Part shown: one piece after another, positions 24,294 to 34,011 of the stretch
How positions within the stretch are numbered: the first letter of the stretch is position 1
How the letters are laid out: each line of letters starts with the position of its first letter
Assembly: GCF_039535235.1 (NCBI RefSeq)
Contig: NZ_BAAAWU010000001.1
Coordinates: forward strand, 4,898,001-4,962,000
Direction of reading: 5' to 3'
From: Streptomyces roseoviridis
Lineage (GTDB): Bacteria; Actinomycetota; Actinomycetes; Streptomycetales; Streptomycetaceae
Length of the DNA stretch: 64,000 bases
The notes under the pieces: generated by a model
Told to the model about the DNA's origin: nothing
Database searches by the model: none
The model's input: the letters and a program-made list of their open reading frames with translations, nothing else
Position numbers and translations under genes: made by a program

Positions 24294-25211
24294 TCAGGCG
24301 CCGCAGGAGCGGAGGAAACGGCGGGTGCGCACCGCGATGGGGTAGGGCTTGTCCGGATCACAGGGGTACATGTCCTGCTCCACGATCGCGAACAGGTCCA
24401 CGTCCAGGGCCTGCGCGGCGGCCAGGACCGGCTCCAGGGCCGGCACCCCCGACGGCGGTTCGCACATCACGCCGCGCGCCACCGCCGGGCCGAACGGCAC
24501 CTCCTCGGCGACCACCTCGGCGAGGACCGCCGGGTCGACCTGCTTGAGGTGGAGGTAGCCGATGCGTTCGCCGTAGGTCTCGATCAGCTTGACGCTGTCC
24601 CCGCCGCAGTAGGCGTAGTGACCGGTGTCCAGACAGAGCGCGACCAGGTCCGGATCGGTGGCGTCCAGGAAGCGGGAGACGTTCTCCTCGCCGTCGATGT
24701 GGGTGTCGGCGTGCGGGTGGACGACGACCCGCAGGCCGTAGCGCTCCCGGACCTCGGAGCCGAGCCGCTCCGTCAAGCCGGTCAGGTGCCGCCACTGCTC
24801 GGAGGTCAGGGTGCGGTCCTCCAGGACCTCGCCCGTGCGGTCGTCCCGCCAGAAGGAGGGGATCACCACCAGGTGCTCCGCGCCCATCGCCTGGGCCAGT
24901 GCGGCGTTCTCCGCCACGTGCGCCCAGGTCCGCTCCCAGACCGCCGGGCCGTGGTGAAGCCCGGTGAAGACCGTCGCCGCGGACACCCTCAGGCCCCGGC
25001 GGGCGGTCTCCTCGGCGAGGAGCGCCGGGTCGGTGGGCAGATAGCCGTACGGGCCGAGCTCGATCCACTCGTAACCGGCGCTCGCCACCTCGTCGAGGAA
25101 CCGCTGCCAGGGCACCTGGAGGGGGTCGTCGGGAAACCACACGCCCCAGGAGTCCGGGGCGGAACCGATGCGGATACGGGACAGCGGCGACCGGTTCGTC
25201 GGGTTCGTCAT
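24294..25211 (-). CDS. IolE/IolI-like sugar phosphate isomerase/epimerase (inositol catabolism)
   Basis: The 305-residue TIM-barrel protein starts with RIRIGSAPDSWGVWFPDDP, typical of actinobacterial IolE-like proteins. Metal ligands are visible in WIELGPYGYLP, VVVHPHADTHID, LCLDTGHYAY and YLHLKQVD. It is divergent from iolC-iolB-iolD-mmsA, so it most likely acts on 2-keto-myo-inositol (scyllo-inosose), as dehydratase (IolE) or isomerase (IolI). I cannot decide between these from sequence alone. AAGG sits at good distance before ATG 25211. Confidence 0.82.
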   Translation of the reverse strand: MTNPTNRSPLSRIRIGSAPDSWGVWFPDDPLQVPWQRFLDEVASAGYEWIELGPYGYLPTDPALLAEETARRGLRVSAATVFTGLHHGPAVWERTWAHVAENAALAQAMGAEHLVVIPSFWRDDRTGEVLEDRTLTSEQWRHLTGLTERLGSEVRERYGLRVVVHPHADTHIDGEENVSRFLDATDPDLVALCLDTGHYAYCGGDSVKLIETYGERIGYLHLKQVDPAVLAEVVAEEVPFGPAVARGVMCEPPSGVPALEPVLAAAQALDVDLFAIVEQDMYPCDPDKPYPIAVRTRRFLRSCGA

Positions 25212-25288
25212 GCATGCAACCTTGGATGGGGTCCGCGACGAGCGTCAAGACACCGTCCGGACCCGCGTCCCCGCCCACGGGCACGGCG

Positions 25289-25317
25289 TTGACAGGGCAG
25301 GGAGCCGTGGATAGACC
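25289..25317 (+). promoter_or_regulatory. HrdB-type promoter for the iolCBD-mmsA genes
   Basis: TTGACA (25289-25294), a 17-bp spacer and TAGACC (25312-25317) match the vegetative promoter pattern. The start of transcription would fall near 25324, about 35 bp before iolC. No clear operator or inositol regulator gene was seen. Confidence 0.62.
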
Positions 25318-25359
25318 TGGGACGTGGGCCCCCGGCGGGGCCGAGGAGAGGTGCGTGGC

Positions 25360-26391
25360 ATGACGGCGGAGCCGTACGACCGACCGTACGACCTGATCAC
25401 GATGGGCCGCCTCGGCGTGGACCTCTACCCGCTGCAGACCGGGGTGGAGCTGGCCCGGGTGGAGAGCTTCGGCAAGTTCCTCGGCGGCTCACCGGCCAAT
25501 GTCGCCGTCGCCGCCGCCCGCCTCGGACGGAGCGTCGCTCTGGTCAGCCGCACCGGCGCCGACCCCTTCGGCGACTACCTCCACCGCGAGCTGCGGGCGT
25601 TCGGGGTGGACGACCGCTGGGTCACGGACGTGACGGAGTACCCCACCCCGGTCACCTTCTGCGAGATCTTCCCGCCCGACCACTTCCCGATCCACTTCTA
25701 CCGCCGCCCCAAGGCCCCCGACCTGGAGATCCACCTCCACGAACTGGACCTGCCCGCCCTGCGAGCCGCCCGCGCCCTCTGGGTGACCGGCACCGGCCTG
25801 AGCGCCGAGCCCAGCCGGGCCGCCACCCTCGGCGCGCTCCAGGAACGGGCCGACGGCGCGGCCCCGGACGCGCTCACCGTCCTCGACCTGGACTGGCGGC
25901 CCGCCCTGTGGGACGGCCCCGCTCCGGCCGACGAGGCCCGCCCGCTCTACCGGGAGGCCCTGCGGCACGCCACCGTCGCCGTCGGCAACGCCGACGAGTG
26001 CGAGGTCGCCACCGGCGAACGCGAGCCCTACGCCGCCGCCCGCGCCCTGCTCGCCTCCGGAGTGCGGCTCGCCGTCGTCAAGCAGGGACCCAAGGGCGTC
26101 CTCGCGCTGGCCGCCGACGGCACCGCGGCCGAGGTCCCGCCGCTGCCGGTCGAGGTGGTCAACGGCCTCGGCGCGGGCGACGCGTTCGGCGGGGCACTCG
26201 CCCACGCCCTGCTCGCCGGCCGCGACCTGGAGGAGGCGCTGCGCTACGCCAACGCGGCGGGCGCGATCGTCGCCGGCCGGCTCGCCTGCGCGCCCGCGAT
26301 GCCCCACGACGACGAGATCGCCCTCGCCCTCGCCACCGGAACCGGCTCCGTCCCCGCGCGCCACCGCGAGAGCCGCCCGGTCGACGGGTAG
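25360..26391 (+). CDS. iolC: 5-dehydro-2-deoxygluconokinase
   Basis: The 343-residue PfkB/ribokinase-family sugar kinase has the first signature GGSPANVAVAAARLG (~38-52) and the second NGLGAGDAFGG (~267-277) with the catalytic Asp. The opening YDLITMGRLGVDLYPLQTGV is typical of IolC. It phosphorylates 2-deoxy-5-keto-gluconate, the fifth step of myo-inositol breakdown. ATG 25360 follows GGAGAGG at suitable distance. iolB begins ten bases after its stop, in one operon. Confidence 0.92.
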   Translation: MTAEPYDRPYDLITMGRLGVDLYPLQTGVELARVESFGKFLGGSPANVAVAAARLGRSVALVSRTGADPFGDYLHRELRAFGVDDRWVTDVTEYPTPVTFCEIFPPDHFPIHFYRRPKAPDLEIHLHELDLPALRAARALWVTGTGLSAEPSRAATLGALQERADGAAPDALTVLDLDWRPALWDGPAPADEARPLYREALRHATVAVGNADECEVATGEREPYAAARALLASGVRLAVVKQGPKGVLALAADGTAAEVPPLPVEVVNGLGAGDAFGGALAHALLAGRDLEEALRYANAAGAIVAGRLACAPAMPHDDEIALALATGTGSVPARHRESRPVDG

Positions 26392-26401
26392 GGAGAGGAC
26401 C

Positions 26402-27253
26402 ATGGACACCACGCGCTCGACGCCCTCCCTCCACCTGCCCGCCGGGACGGCCGCCCGCGGCCCGTACGCCGTCGACATCGACCCCGAGCGGGCCGGCTGG
26501 ACGCACAGCTCGCTGCGGGTCGTCGACCTCCCGCCCGGCGGGACCCACACGTACCTGACGGGGAACAGCGAATGGGTGGTGCTTCCGCTGTCCGGGGGCG
26601 GTACGGTGCGCGTCGACGGGGAAATCATCGAACTCGTGGGCCGGGCCGACGTGTTCGACGGGGTCTCGGACTTCGCCTATGTGCCGAGGAGCGCCCACGC
26701 CCAGATCGCCTCCGGTGCGGGAGGCCGCTTCGCTTTGGCAGGAGCGAAGTGCGAGCGACGACTCCCCGCCCGCTACGGCCCCGCGCCGGAGGTTCCCGTC
26801 GAGATCCGCGGCAGCGGCAACCGCGCCCGCGAGGTGCGGAACTTCGCCGCCGCAGGCGCCTTCGACTGCGACCGGCTGATCGCCGTCGAGGTGGTCACCC
26901 CGGGCGGCAACTGGTCCTCCTATCCGCCCCACAAGCACGACGAGCACCACCCCGGCCGGGAATCCGTCCTGGAGGAGATCTACTACTACGAGGTCTTCTC
27001 CGGGAGCCGCGATCCGCGACGCGAGGACGGCGGCTACGGCTACCAGCGGATCACCCCCTCACGCCCCGGCGGCGCCGAACTCCTCGCCGAGGTCCGCACC
27101 GGCGACGCCGTCCTCGTACCGGACGGCTGGCACGGCCCGTCCATCGCCCAGCCCGGCCACCCGCTGTACTACCTCAACGTCATGGCGGGCCCCGGGCCCG
27201 AGCGGGAATGGCGGATCAGCTTCCACCCCGACCACACGGAGGGATACGAGTGA
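26402..27253 (+). CDS. iolB: 5-deoxy-glucuronate isomerase
   Basis: The 283-residue bicupin enzyme converts 5-deoxy-glucuronate to 2-deoxy-5-keto-gluconate. The metal site is visible in the second half: PPHKHDEHH then EEIYYYE, and later the histidine in DGWHGPS. Length and order in the operon match IolB. GGGAGAGG precedes ATG 26402, and its stop overlaps the iolD GTG by four bases (GTGA). Confidence 0.94.
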   Translation: MDTTRSTPSLHLPAGTAARGPYAVDIDPERAGWTHSSLRVVDLPPGGTHTYLTGNSEWVVLPLSGGGTVRVDGEIIELVGRADVFDGVSDFAYVPRSAHAQIASGAGGRFALAGAKCERRLPARYGPAPEVPVEIRGSGNRAREVRNFAAAGAFDCDRLIAVEVVTPGGNWSSYPPHKHDEHHPGRESVLEEIYYYEVFSGSRDPRREDGGYGYQRITPSRPGGAELLAEVRTGDAVLVPDGWHGPSIAQPGHPLYYLNVMAGPGPEREWRISFHPDHTEGYE

Positions 27254-29106
27254 GCCGCCTGACCGTCGCCCAGGCACTGGTGCGCTTCCTCGCCGCGCAG
27301 CACACCGAACGCGACGGCGTACGGCAGCGGCTGTTCACCGCCACCTGGGGCATCTTCGGCCACGGCAACGTCGCCGGCATCGGGCAGGCGCTCGTCGAAC
27401 ACCCCGGCCTCATGCCGTACCACCAGGGACGCAACGAACAGGCCATGGTGCACGCGGCCGTCGGCTACGCCCGCCAGTCCCGCCGCCTCCAGGTCCACGC
27501 CGTCACCACCTCCATCGGCCCCGGCGCCACCAACCTCGTCACCGGCGCCGCACTCGCCACGGTCAACCGGCTGCCCGTGCTGCTGCTGCCCGGCGACACC
27601 TTCGCCACCCGGCCCGCCGACCCCGTCCTCCAGCAGCTCGAAGTGCCCTACGCGGGCGAGGTGTCGGTCAACGACTGCCTGCGCCCGGTGTCGCGGTACT
27701 TCGACCGGATCACCCGCCCCGAGGCGCTGATCCCGGCCGCGCTCGCCGCCGTACGGGTCCTCACCGACCCCGCCGAGACCGGGGCCGTCACCCTCGCCCT
27801 GCCGCAGGACGTACAGGCCGAGGCGTACGACTGGCCCGAGGAGTTCCTCGCCGAGCGGACCTGGACCGTCCGCCGGCCCCGGCCCGACGCCGCCGAACTC
27901 GACGCCGCCGTCCACGCCGTCGAAGCCGCGGAACGGCCGCTGATCATCGCGGGCGGCGGCGTGAAGTACAGCGGAGCCGAGGACGCCCTGCGCACCCTCG
28001 CCGAACGGGCCGGCCTCCCCGTCGCCACCACCCAGGCCGGCAAGGGCGTCCTGCCCCACGACCACCCCTGCGACGTCGGCGGGATCGGCCACACCGGCAC
28101 CGCCACCGCCAACGCACTCGCCCGCGCCAGCGACCTGATCATCGGCGTCGGCACCCGCCACACCGACTTCACCACCGCCTCGGGCACCCTCTTCGGCCCG
28201 GACACCCCCCTGCTCAACCTCAACATCACCGCCTTCGACGCCCACAAGCAGGCCGCCCGGTCCCTCGTCGCCGACGCCCGCGAGGGGCTCACCGCGCTCA
28301 CCGAGCGGCTGGGCGGCCACCACCGGGACGCGGCGCGGTGGGCCTCCGCCAAGGAGGACTGGCAGCGCCGGACCGACCGCGCCTACGCCGCACCCGACGC
28401 AGACGCCCGCCCCACCCAGACCCAGGTGCTCGGCGTACTCGACACCCTGGTCACCGGGGACGACATCCTGATCAACGCCGCCGGCTCGCTCCCCGGCGAC
28501 CTCCACAAGCTGTGGCGGGCCCGGTCCGCCGACCAGTACCACGTCGAATACGGCTACTCCTGCATGGGATACGAGATCCCCGCCGCCATCGGCGTCGCCC
28601 TCGCCGCCCCCGGCCGGCCCGTCTGGGCCCTCGTCGGCGACGGGACGTACCTGATGAACCCCACCGAAATCGTCACCGCCGTCCAGGAGGAACTGCCCAT
28701 CAAGGTCGTCATCCTCGACAACCACGGCTACGCCTCCATCGGCGGCCTGTCGGAGGCGGTCGGCGCCGAGCGCTACGGCACCGACTACCGCCTCCGCGCC
28801 CCCGACGGCTCCTTCACCGGACCGCCGCTCCCGGTCGACCTGGCCGCCAACGCCGCCTCCCTCGGCATGCGGGTGCTGCGCGCCCGCACCGTGCGTGACC
28901 TGCGAGAAGCCCTCGCGGATGCACGGCGGGCGACGGTTCCCACATGTGTCTACGTCGAGACCGAAACGGCAGACAGTGTGTCGGGCCCGCCCCCGGCCCA
29001 GGCGTGGTGGGATGTGCCCGTGGCCGAGACCTCCACCCGCTCGTCGGCGGTCAGGGCCCGCGAGGAGTACGACCGGCACGTCACCGCCCGACGCCGCCAC
29101 CTGTAG
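27250..29106 (+). CDS. iolD: 3D-(3,5/4)-trihydroxycyclohexane-1,2-dione acylhydrolase
   Basis: The 618-residue thiamine-diphosphate enzyme hydrolyses the inositol-derived cyclic trione. The catalytic Glu lies in HQGRNEQAM (~63), and the ThDP/Mg motif is GDGTYLMNPTEIV (~462). The middle domain contains PLIIAGGGVKYSGA. Its start GTG 27250 overlaps the iolB stop. The order iolC-iolB-iolD-mmsA reconstructs the later part of the pathway. The inositol dehydrogenase and transporter genes are not in this window. Confidence 0.94.
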   Translation: MSRLTVAQALVRFLAAQHTERDGVRQRLFTATWGIFGHGNVAGIGQALVEHPGLMPYHQGRNEQAMVHAAVGYARQSRRLQVHAVTTSIGPGATNLVTGAALATVNRLPVLLLPGDTFATRPADPVLQQLEVPYAGEVSVNDCLRPVSRYFDRITRPEALIPAALAAVRVLTDPAETGAVTLALPQDVQAEAYDWPEEFLAERTWTVRRPRPDAAELDAAVHAVEAAERPLIIAGGGVKYSGAEDALRTLAERAGLPVATTQAGKGVLPHDHPCDVGGIGHTGTATANALARASDLIIGVGTRHTDFTTASGTLFGPDTPLLNLNITAFDAHKQAARSLVADAREGLTALTERLGGHHRDAARWASAKEDWQRRTDRAYAAPDADARPTQTQVLGVLDTLVTGDDILINAAGSLPGDLHKLWRARSADQYHVEYGYSCMGYEIPAAIGVALAAPGRPVWALVGDGTYLMNPTEIVTAVQEELPIKVVILDNHGYASIGGLSEAVGAERYGTDYRLRAPDGSFTGPPLPVDLAANAASLGMRVLRARTVRDLREALADARRATVPTCVYVETETADSVSGPPPAQAWWDVPVAETSTRSSAVRAREEYDRHVTARRRHL

Positions 29107-29128
29107 CAGCCAGAAGGAGCATGTCGTC

Positions 29129-30631
<1,503 letters not shown>

Positions 30632-30647
30632 GCACCGCGAAACCGAC

Positions 30648-30685
30648 TGGCCCCCGGGGCGCGCGACCGCGCATCCTGGGGGCCA
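30648..30685 (+). terminator. Hairpin after mmsA touching the next start codon
   Basis: TGGCCCCC (30648-30655) pairs with GGGGGCCA (30678-30685), and the last base is the A of the DUF4291 ATG. It could end the iol operon transcript or hide the next start codon on read-through RNA. Confidence 0.4.
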
Positions 30686-31302
30686 TGTCCGTTCCGCCGA
30701 AGTACCAGATCCGCGCCGTCCACACCGACACCACGGTGACCGTCTACCAGGCGTACCGCCCGGAGATCGGCCTCGCGGCCGCCCGCGACGGCCGCTTCCC
30801 CGCCGTGTGGAAGCGGGACCGGATGACCTGGATCAAGCCCTCGTTCCTGTGGATGATGTACCGCTGCGGATGGGGACTGAAGGAGGGCCAGGAGACGGTG
30901 CTCGCGGTGGAGATCACCCGCGAGGGCTTCGAGTGGGCGCTGCGTCACGCCTGCCTGTCCCACTACGTCCGCGGGTTCCACACCGACCGCGCCGCCTGGC
31001 AGCGCGAGCTGAAGCGGTCACCGGCCCGGGTCCAGTGGGACCCGGAGCGCGACCCGCACCTGCGCCCGCTGCCGTACCGCTCGCTGCAACTGGGCCTGGC
31101 CGGGGAGGCGTCCCGCCGTTACGCGGACGAGTGGACCGTCGGCATCCGTGACGTGACCCCGCTCGCCCGGGAGATCCACGGTCTGGTGCGCGACGGGCGC
31201 CTGCCGGAGGCCGGACGGCTGCTGCCCGAGGAGCGGCCGTACCCGGCCGAGGACGGCCTCCTCGGGCGGGTGGTGGGGCCGGAGCCGTCGGAATTGTCGT
31301 AG
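30685..31302 (+). CDS. DUF4291 family protein
   Basis: This 205-residue soluble protein matches the DUF4291 pattern closely: YQIRAVHTDTTVTVYQAYRP near the start, then KRDRMTWIKPSFLWMMYRCGW and the conserved EGFEWALRHA. The function is unknown to me; no catalytic set is obvious, though the conserved Arg/Asp/Trp core suggests a nucleic-acid or nucleotide pocket. No ribosome-binding site precedes the ATG, so it may be translated from a leaderless transcript (CATCCT lies seven bases upstream). Confidence 0.85.
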   Translation: MSVPPKYQIRAVHTDTTVTVYQAYRPEIGLAAARDGRFPAVWKRDRMTWIKPSFLWMMYRCGWGLKEGQETVLAVEITREGFEWALRHACLSHYVRGFHTDRAAWQRELKRSPARVQWDPERDPHLRPLPYRSLQLGLAGEASRRYADEWTVGIRDVTPLAREIHGLVRDGRLPEAGRLLPEERPYPAEDGLLGRVVGPEPSELS

Positions 31303-31400
31303 CTGTACGTGCCGTACGAGCCGTACGAGCCGTACGAGCCGTACGTGCCGTACGTGCCGTACGAGCCCCCCGAACCCCCCGACCCCCCGACCCCCCGAAC
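31302..31400. repeat. 9-bp GCCGTACGA/T tandem repeat followed by C-rich 8-bp units
   Basis: Seven 9-bp units of the form GCCGTACGA or GCCGTACGT run from 31302 to 31364, starting at the last base of the DUF4291 stop. A second array of CCCCCCGA-type units (31365-31400) follows. The array lies between convergent genes and contains a GTAC palindrome in every unit. Confidence 0.88.
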
Positions 31401-31427
31401 CGTCCGGGTCGCCGGGCCCCGCATCCG

Positions 31428-31958
31428 TCAGCCGGTGACGGCACCCCACCAGGCGGGGGAGACGCTGAGCTGTGTCACCGGGGACAGCGCCGGCGGGAGA
31501 TCCGGTGCCGCACGGACGAAGAGGCGTACGCCGGACTCGCGGACGCGGTAGCGCCGGAAGTCCGAGGTCGTGCCGCCGCCCTCCGCTCCGTCCGTGCCGT
31601 CGTCGTCCGGTTCGACCGTGCCGCCCAGGGCTGCGACGGCGGCCGTGAGGTCACCGAGGCGGACGGACGGCCCGAAGTCGCCGTACGCGCTCCGCAAGGC
31701 CGGCGGCACGGCCGACTCCGGGTCCCACCGCAGCCGGTGGATCGGGACGCTGACGCCGAAGCACGGCCAGGAGCCGTCCCGCTGCTGCTGGAACGACAGC
31801 TCGACCAGCCCGTAGTCCCGGCGCAGCAGGGCCCGGTCCCGGTCGTCGACGAAGTCGCTCCCGAGCCGTCGCTCCCACTCCTCGGGCTCCGCGCCGACAC
31901 CGACGCCCAGGACGTCGCCGCGGGCGGCGACATGGGCGTGGAAATCCAGGCCGGACAC
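31428..31958 (-). CDS. Hypothetical protein
   Basis: This is a soluble, acidic protein of about 176 residues with no signal peptide or membrane segment. It opens with GLDFHAHVAARGDVLGVGVG, has LVELSFQQQRDGSWPCFG and ends SVSPAWWGAVTG. No family is recognised; the general look (short, Trp-rich, acidic) is similar to immunity-type or nuclease-inhibitor-like proteins, but that is weak. GTG 31958 is preferred because GAGAGGAA lies nine bases before it; a GTG at 31967 is too close to that site. A subtilase gene is upstream on the same strand, beyond a terminator. Confidence 0.6.
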   Translation of the reverse strand: MSGLDFHAHVAARGDVLGVGVGAEPEEWERRLGSDFVDDRDRALLRRDYGLVELSFQQQRDGSWPCFGVSVPIHRLRWDPESAVPPALRSAYGDFGPSVRLGDLTAAVAALGGTVEPDDDGTDGAEGGGTTSDFRRYRVRESGVRLFVRAAPDLPPALSPVTQLSVSPAWWGAVTG

Positions 31959-32031
31959 CGGCGTCACTTCCTCTCCGTCGCCTCGGCCGGCGCCGGGGGT
32001 CCGGCCGTCGGGCGACGGTGACGATTGTGGA

Positions 32032-32067
32032 CCGTCCGCGGCCGGTGCCTGTTCCGGCCGCGGACGG
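32032..32067 (-). terminator. Perfect 14-bp hairpin terminator after the subtilase
   Basis: CCGTCCGCGGCCGG and CCGGCCGCGGACGG pair without mismatch around an 8-nt loop, about 30 bp downstream of the subtilase stop on the minus strand. Confidence 0.8.
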
Positions 32068-32096
32068 CAGTGCGCGCCGCCATCGGCGCGCGACGG

Positions 32097-33287
32097 TCAC
32101 CAGCGCGCGTACAGGAGCTTGTTCGGGGAGCCGGTCCTCGGGTCCTGGACCTTGCCGGAGGTCGCGTTGGCGACCAGGGCGCTGCTCACCTGGGCCGGGG
32201 TGGCCGTCGGGTGGGTGGCGAGGTAGAGGGCCGCGACGCCCGCGGTGTGCGGGGTGGCCATCGAGGTGCCGGAGATGGTGCTGGTCGCCGTGTCGTTGTC
32301 CTTCCACGCCGACGTGATGCCCACGCCCGGCGCGAACAGGTCCACACAGGTCCCGTAGTTGGAGAAGGAGGCCCGCTTGTCGGCGGAGTCGGTCGCGCCG
32401 ACCGTGATGGCCTCGGGGACGCGGGCGGGGGAGTAGTTGCAGGCGTTCGCGGGCCAGCCGAGGATGTTGCCGTTGCCCGCGGCGATCGCGTAGCTGACGC
32501 CGGAGGCGATCGAGCGCTTCACCGCGTTGTCCAGCGAGGTGTTGGCCCCGCCGCCCAGGCTCATGTTGGCGACGGCCGGCTTGACCGCGTTGGCCGTCAC
32601 CCAGTCGACGCCCGCGATGACCCCGGCGGTCGTGCCGGAGCCGTTGCAGTCCAGGACCCGTACCGCCACCAGCTTCACGCCCTTGGCGACGCCGTACTTC
32701 GCGCCGCCGACCGAGCCGGCGACGTGCGTGCCGTGGCCCTGGCAGTCCTGGCCGTTCTGCCCGCCGCCGACGGTGTCCGTGCCGACCGTCGCGCGCCCGC
32801 CGAACTCGGCGTGGGAGGTGCGGATGCCGGTGTCGATGATGTACGCGGTGACGTTCGACGCGGTGGTGTCGTACGTGTACGTCGTCGACAGCGGCAGGTC
32901 CCGCTGGTCGATCCGGTCGAGACCCCAGGTCGCGCCGGTCTGCGTGTCGGCGACCCGTACGGTCGCGTTCTGCTCGACGTACGCCACGCGGGGGTCGGCG
33001 GCCAGGGCGGCGGCCTTCGCCCGCGACATGGTGGCGGAGAAGCCCTTGAGCGCCGCCCGGTACTCGTGCTTCGGCGTCACGCCGAGGTCGGCGGCGCGGG
33101 TGGAACCGTCCTTGAGGACGACGATCCAGCTGTCGTCGATCGCGACGGACGCCGGGGCCGTCCGCAGGTCGCCGACGGGCGTGCCCTGCGCGGTGGGGGA
33201 GGCGGCGAACTGGAGGCCGGCGGCGAGCGCGACCACGGGTATGAGCGCGGTGAGGCGGCGGGTGGTGGAGGACATCGGCTGGGGCAC
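32097..33287 (-). CDS. Secreted S8-family subtilisin-like serine protease
   Basis: The 396-residue preproenzyme has a Sec signal peptide (residues ~5-35), an I9 inhibitor-type propeptide (DSWIVVLKDG to about 110), then a proteinase-K-like catalytic domain. The triad is visible: Asp in IIDTGIRTSH (~152), His in GHGTHVAG (~186), Ser in GTSMATPH (~342). It acts outside the cell as a broad protease. GTG 33287 is chosen because GAGAGG lies five bases before it; the inner ATG at 33275 is possible. It is a single gene with a strong terminator. Confidence 0.93.
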   Translation of the reverse strand: MPQPMSSTTRRLTALIPVVALAAGLQFAASPTAQGTPVGDLRTAPASVAIDDSWIVVLKDGSTRAADLGVTPKHEYRAALKGFSATMSRAKAAALAADPRVAYVEQNATVRVADTQTGATWGLDRIDQRDLPLSTTYTYDTTASNVTAYIIDTGIRTSHAEFGGRATVGTDTVGGGQNGQDCQGHGTHVAGSVGGAKYGVAKGVKLVAVRVLDCNGSGTTAGVIAGVDWVTANAVKPAVANMSLGGGANTSLDNAVKRSIASGVSYAIAAGNGNILGWPANACNYSPARVPEAITVGATDSADKRASFSNYGTCVDLFAPGVGITSAWKDNDTATSTISGTSMATPHTAGVAALYLATHPTATPAQVSSALVANATSGKVQDPRTGSPNKLLYARW

Positions 33288-33434
33288 CTGAACCTCTCGT
33301 CGTGGGGGCACCGGGGCCGTACGGGCCTCGGGGTGGGGCCATGGGCGCGTACGGGCACCGCGTCCGGCGCGGTCGCGGGGACGTGATGGTGCTCCCCAGG
33401 GTCACCCCTTTGTCATGTGCCGCACAAGACGGCG

Positions 33435-33881
33435 TCAGTGGCCGTTCACCCCGCCACCGCCGAACTCCCACGCCAGCATCGCGAACGCCCCCTCGTCCAC
33501 CGCCCCCGCCGCCCCGTACGTCCGCAGCGCGGCCCCGTTGTCCGGATCGACCCCCACCCACATCCCGTGACAGCCCCGCGCCCGCGCCCGGGCCGCCAGC
33601 GCCTCCGTGAGCGCCCGCCCCACGCCCCGCCGCCGGTGCGCCTCGTCCACCGACAGCTCGTACAGACACATCTCCACGCCCTTGTCGGGATGGCGCATCT
33701 CGACGCCCGACACGAACCCGGCGGGAAAGCCGTCCGCCGCGTACGCCACCAGCAGCACGTGCCCCGGCGCCGCGAGGAAGTCCGCGGCCCACTCCTCCCG
33801 CGGCGGCGCGTCGTACAGGTGCCCCGCCGCCATCAGCTCCGCCACCGTCGTCGCCCGCCGGATCTCCACCTGGACCTCCAC
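33435..33881 (-). CDS. GNAT-family N-acetyltransferase
   Basis: The 148-residue acetyltransferase has the acetyl-CoA motif A HRRRGVGRALTEAL (~90) preceded by CLYELSVDE, and a C-terminal YGAAGAVDE segment with the usual Tyr. The size and the pattern DKGVEMCLYEL resemble the aminoglycoside 3-N-acetyltransferase I (AAC(3)-I) branch, but that is weak evidence for resistance. It is divergent from the hydrolase-ABC fusion gene. Confidence 0.8.
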   Translation of the reverse strand: MEVQVEIRRATTVAELMAAGHLYDAPPREEWAADFLAAPGHVLLVAYAADGFPAGFVSGVEMRHPDKGVEMCLYELSVDEAHRRRGVGRALTEALAARARARGCHGMWVGVDPDNGAALRTYGAAGAVDEGAFAMLAWEFGGGGVNGH

Positions 33882-33999
33882 CCGGACCTCCCGTCCGCAC
33901 CGCCGTACCGCGCCTGGTGTACGGGGACGGTACTGCGTACGACCTGAGGAGGCCGCCGGGCTCCGCCCCCGGGCAGCCGAGCGGACCCGCGCCGACGCC

Positions 34000-34005
34000 T
34001 AGGCT
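34000..34005 (+). promoter_or_regulatory. -10 element of a leaderless promoter
   Basis: TAGGCT lies exactly six bases upstream of ATG 34012, the spacing of leaderless Streptomyces transcripts, and no ribosome-binding site is seen. Confidence 0.6.
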
Positions 34006-34011
34006 CGACCC

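Noticed and set aside
31302..31364. Regular 9-bp units considered as a CRISPR array
   Set aside because: Units are contiguous with no unique spacers and far too short; no cas genes are present.
33435..33881. Aminoglycoside resistance acetyltransferase
   Set aside because: The resemblance is only at the level of the GNAT fold and size; no resistance context is present.
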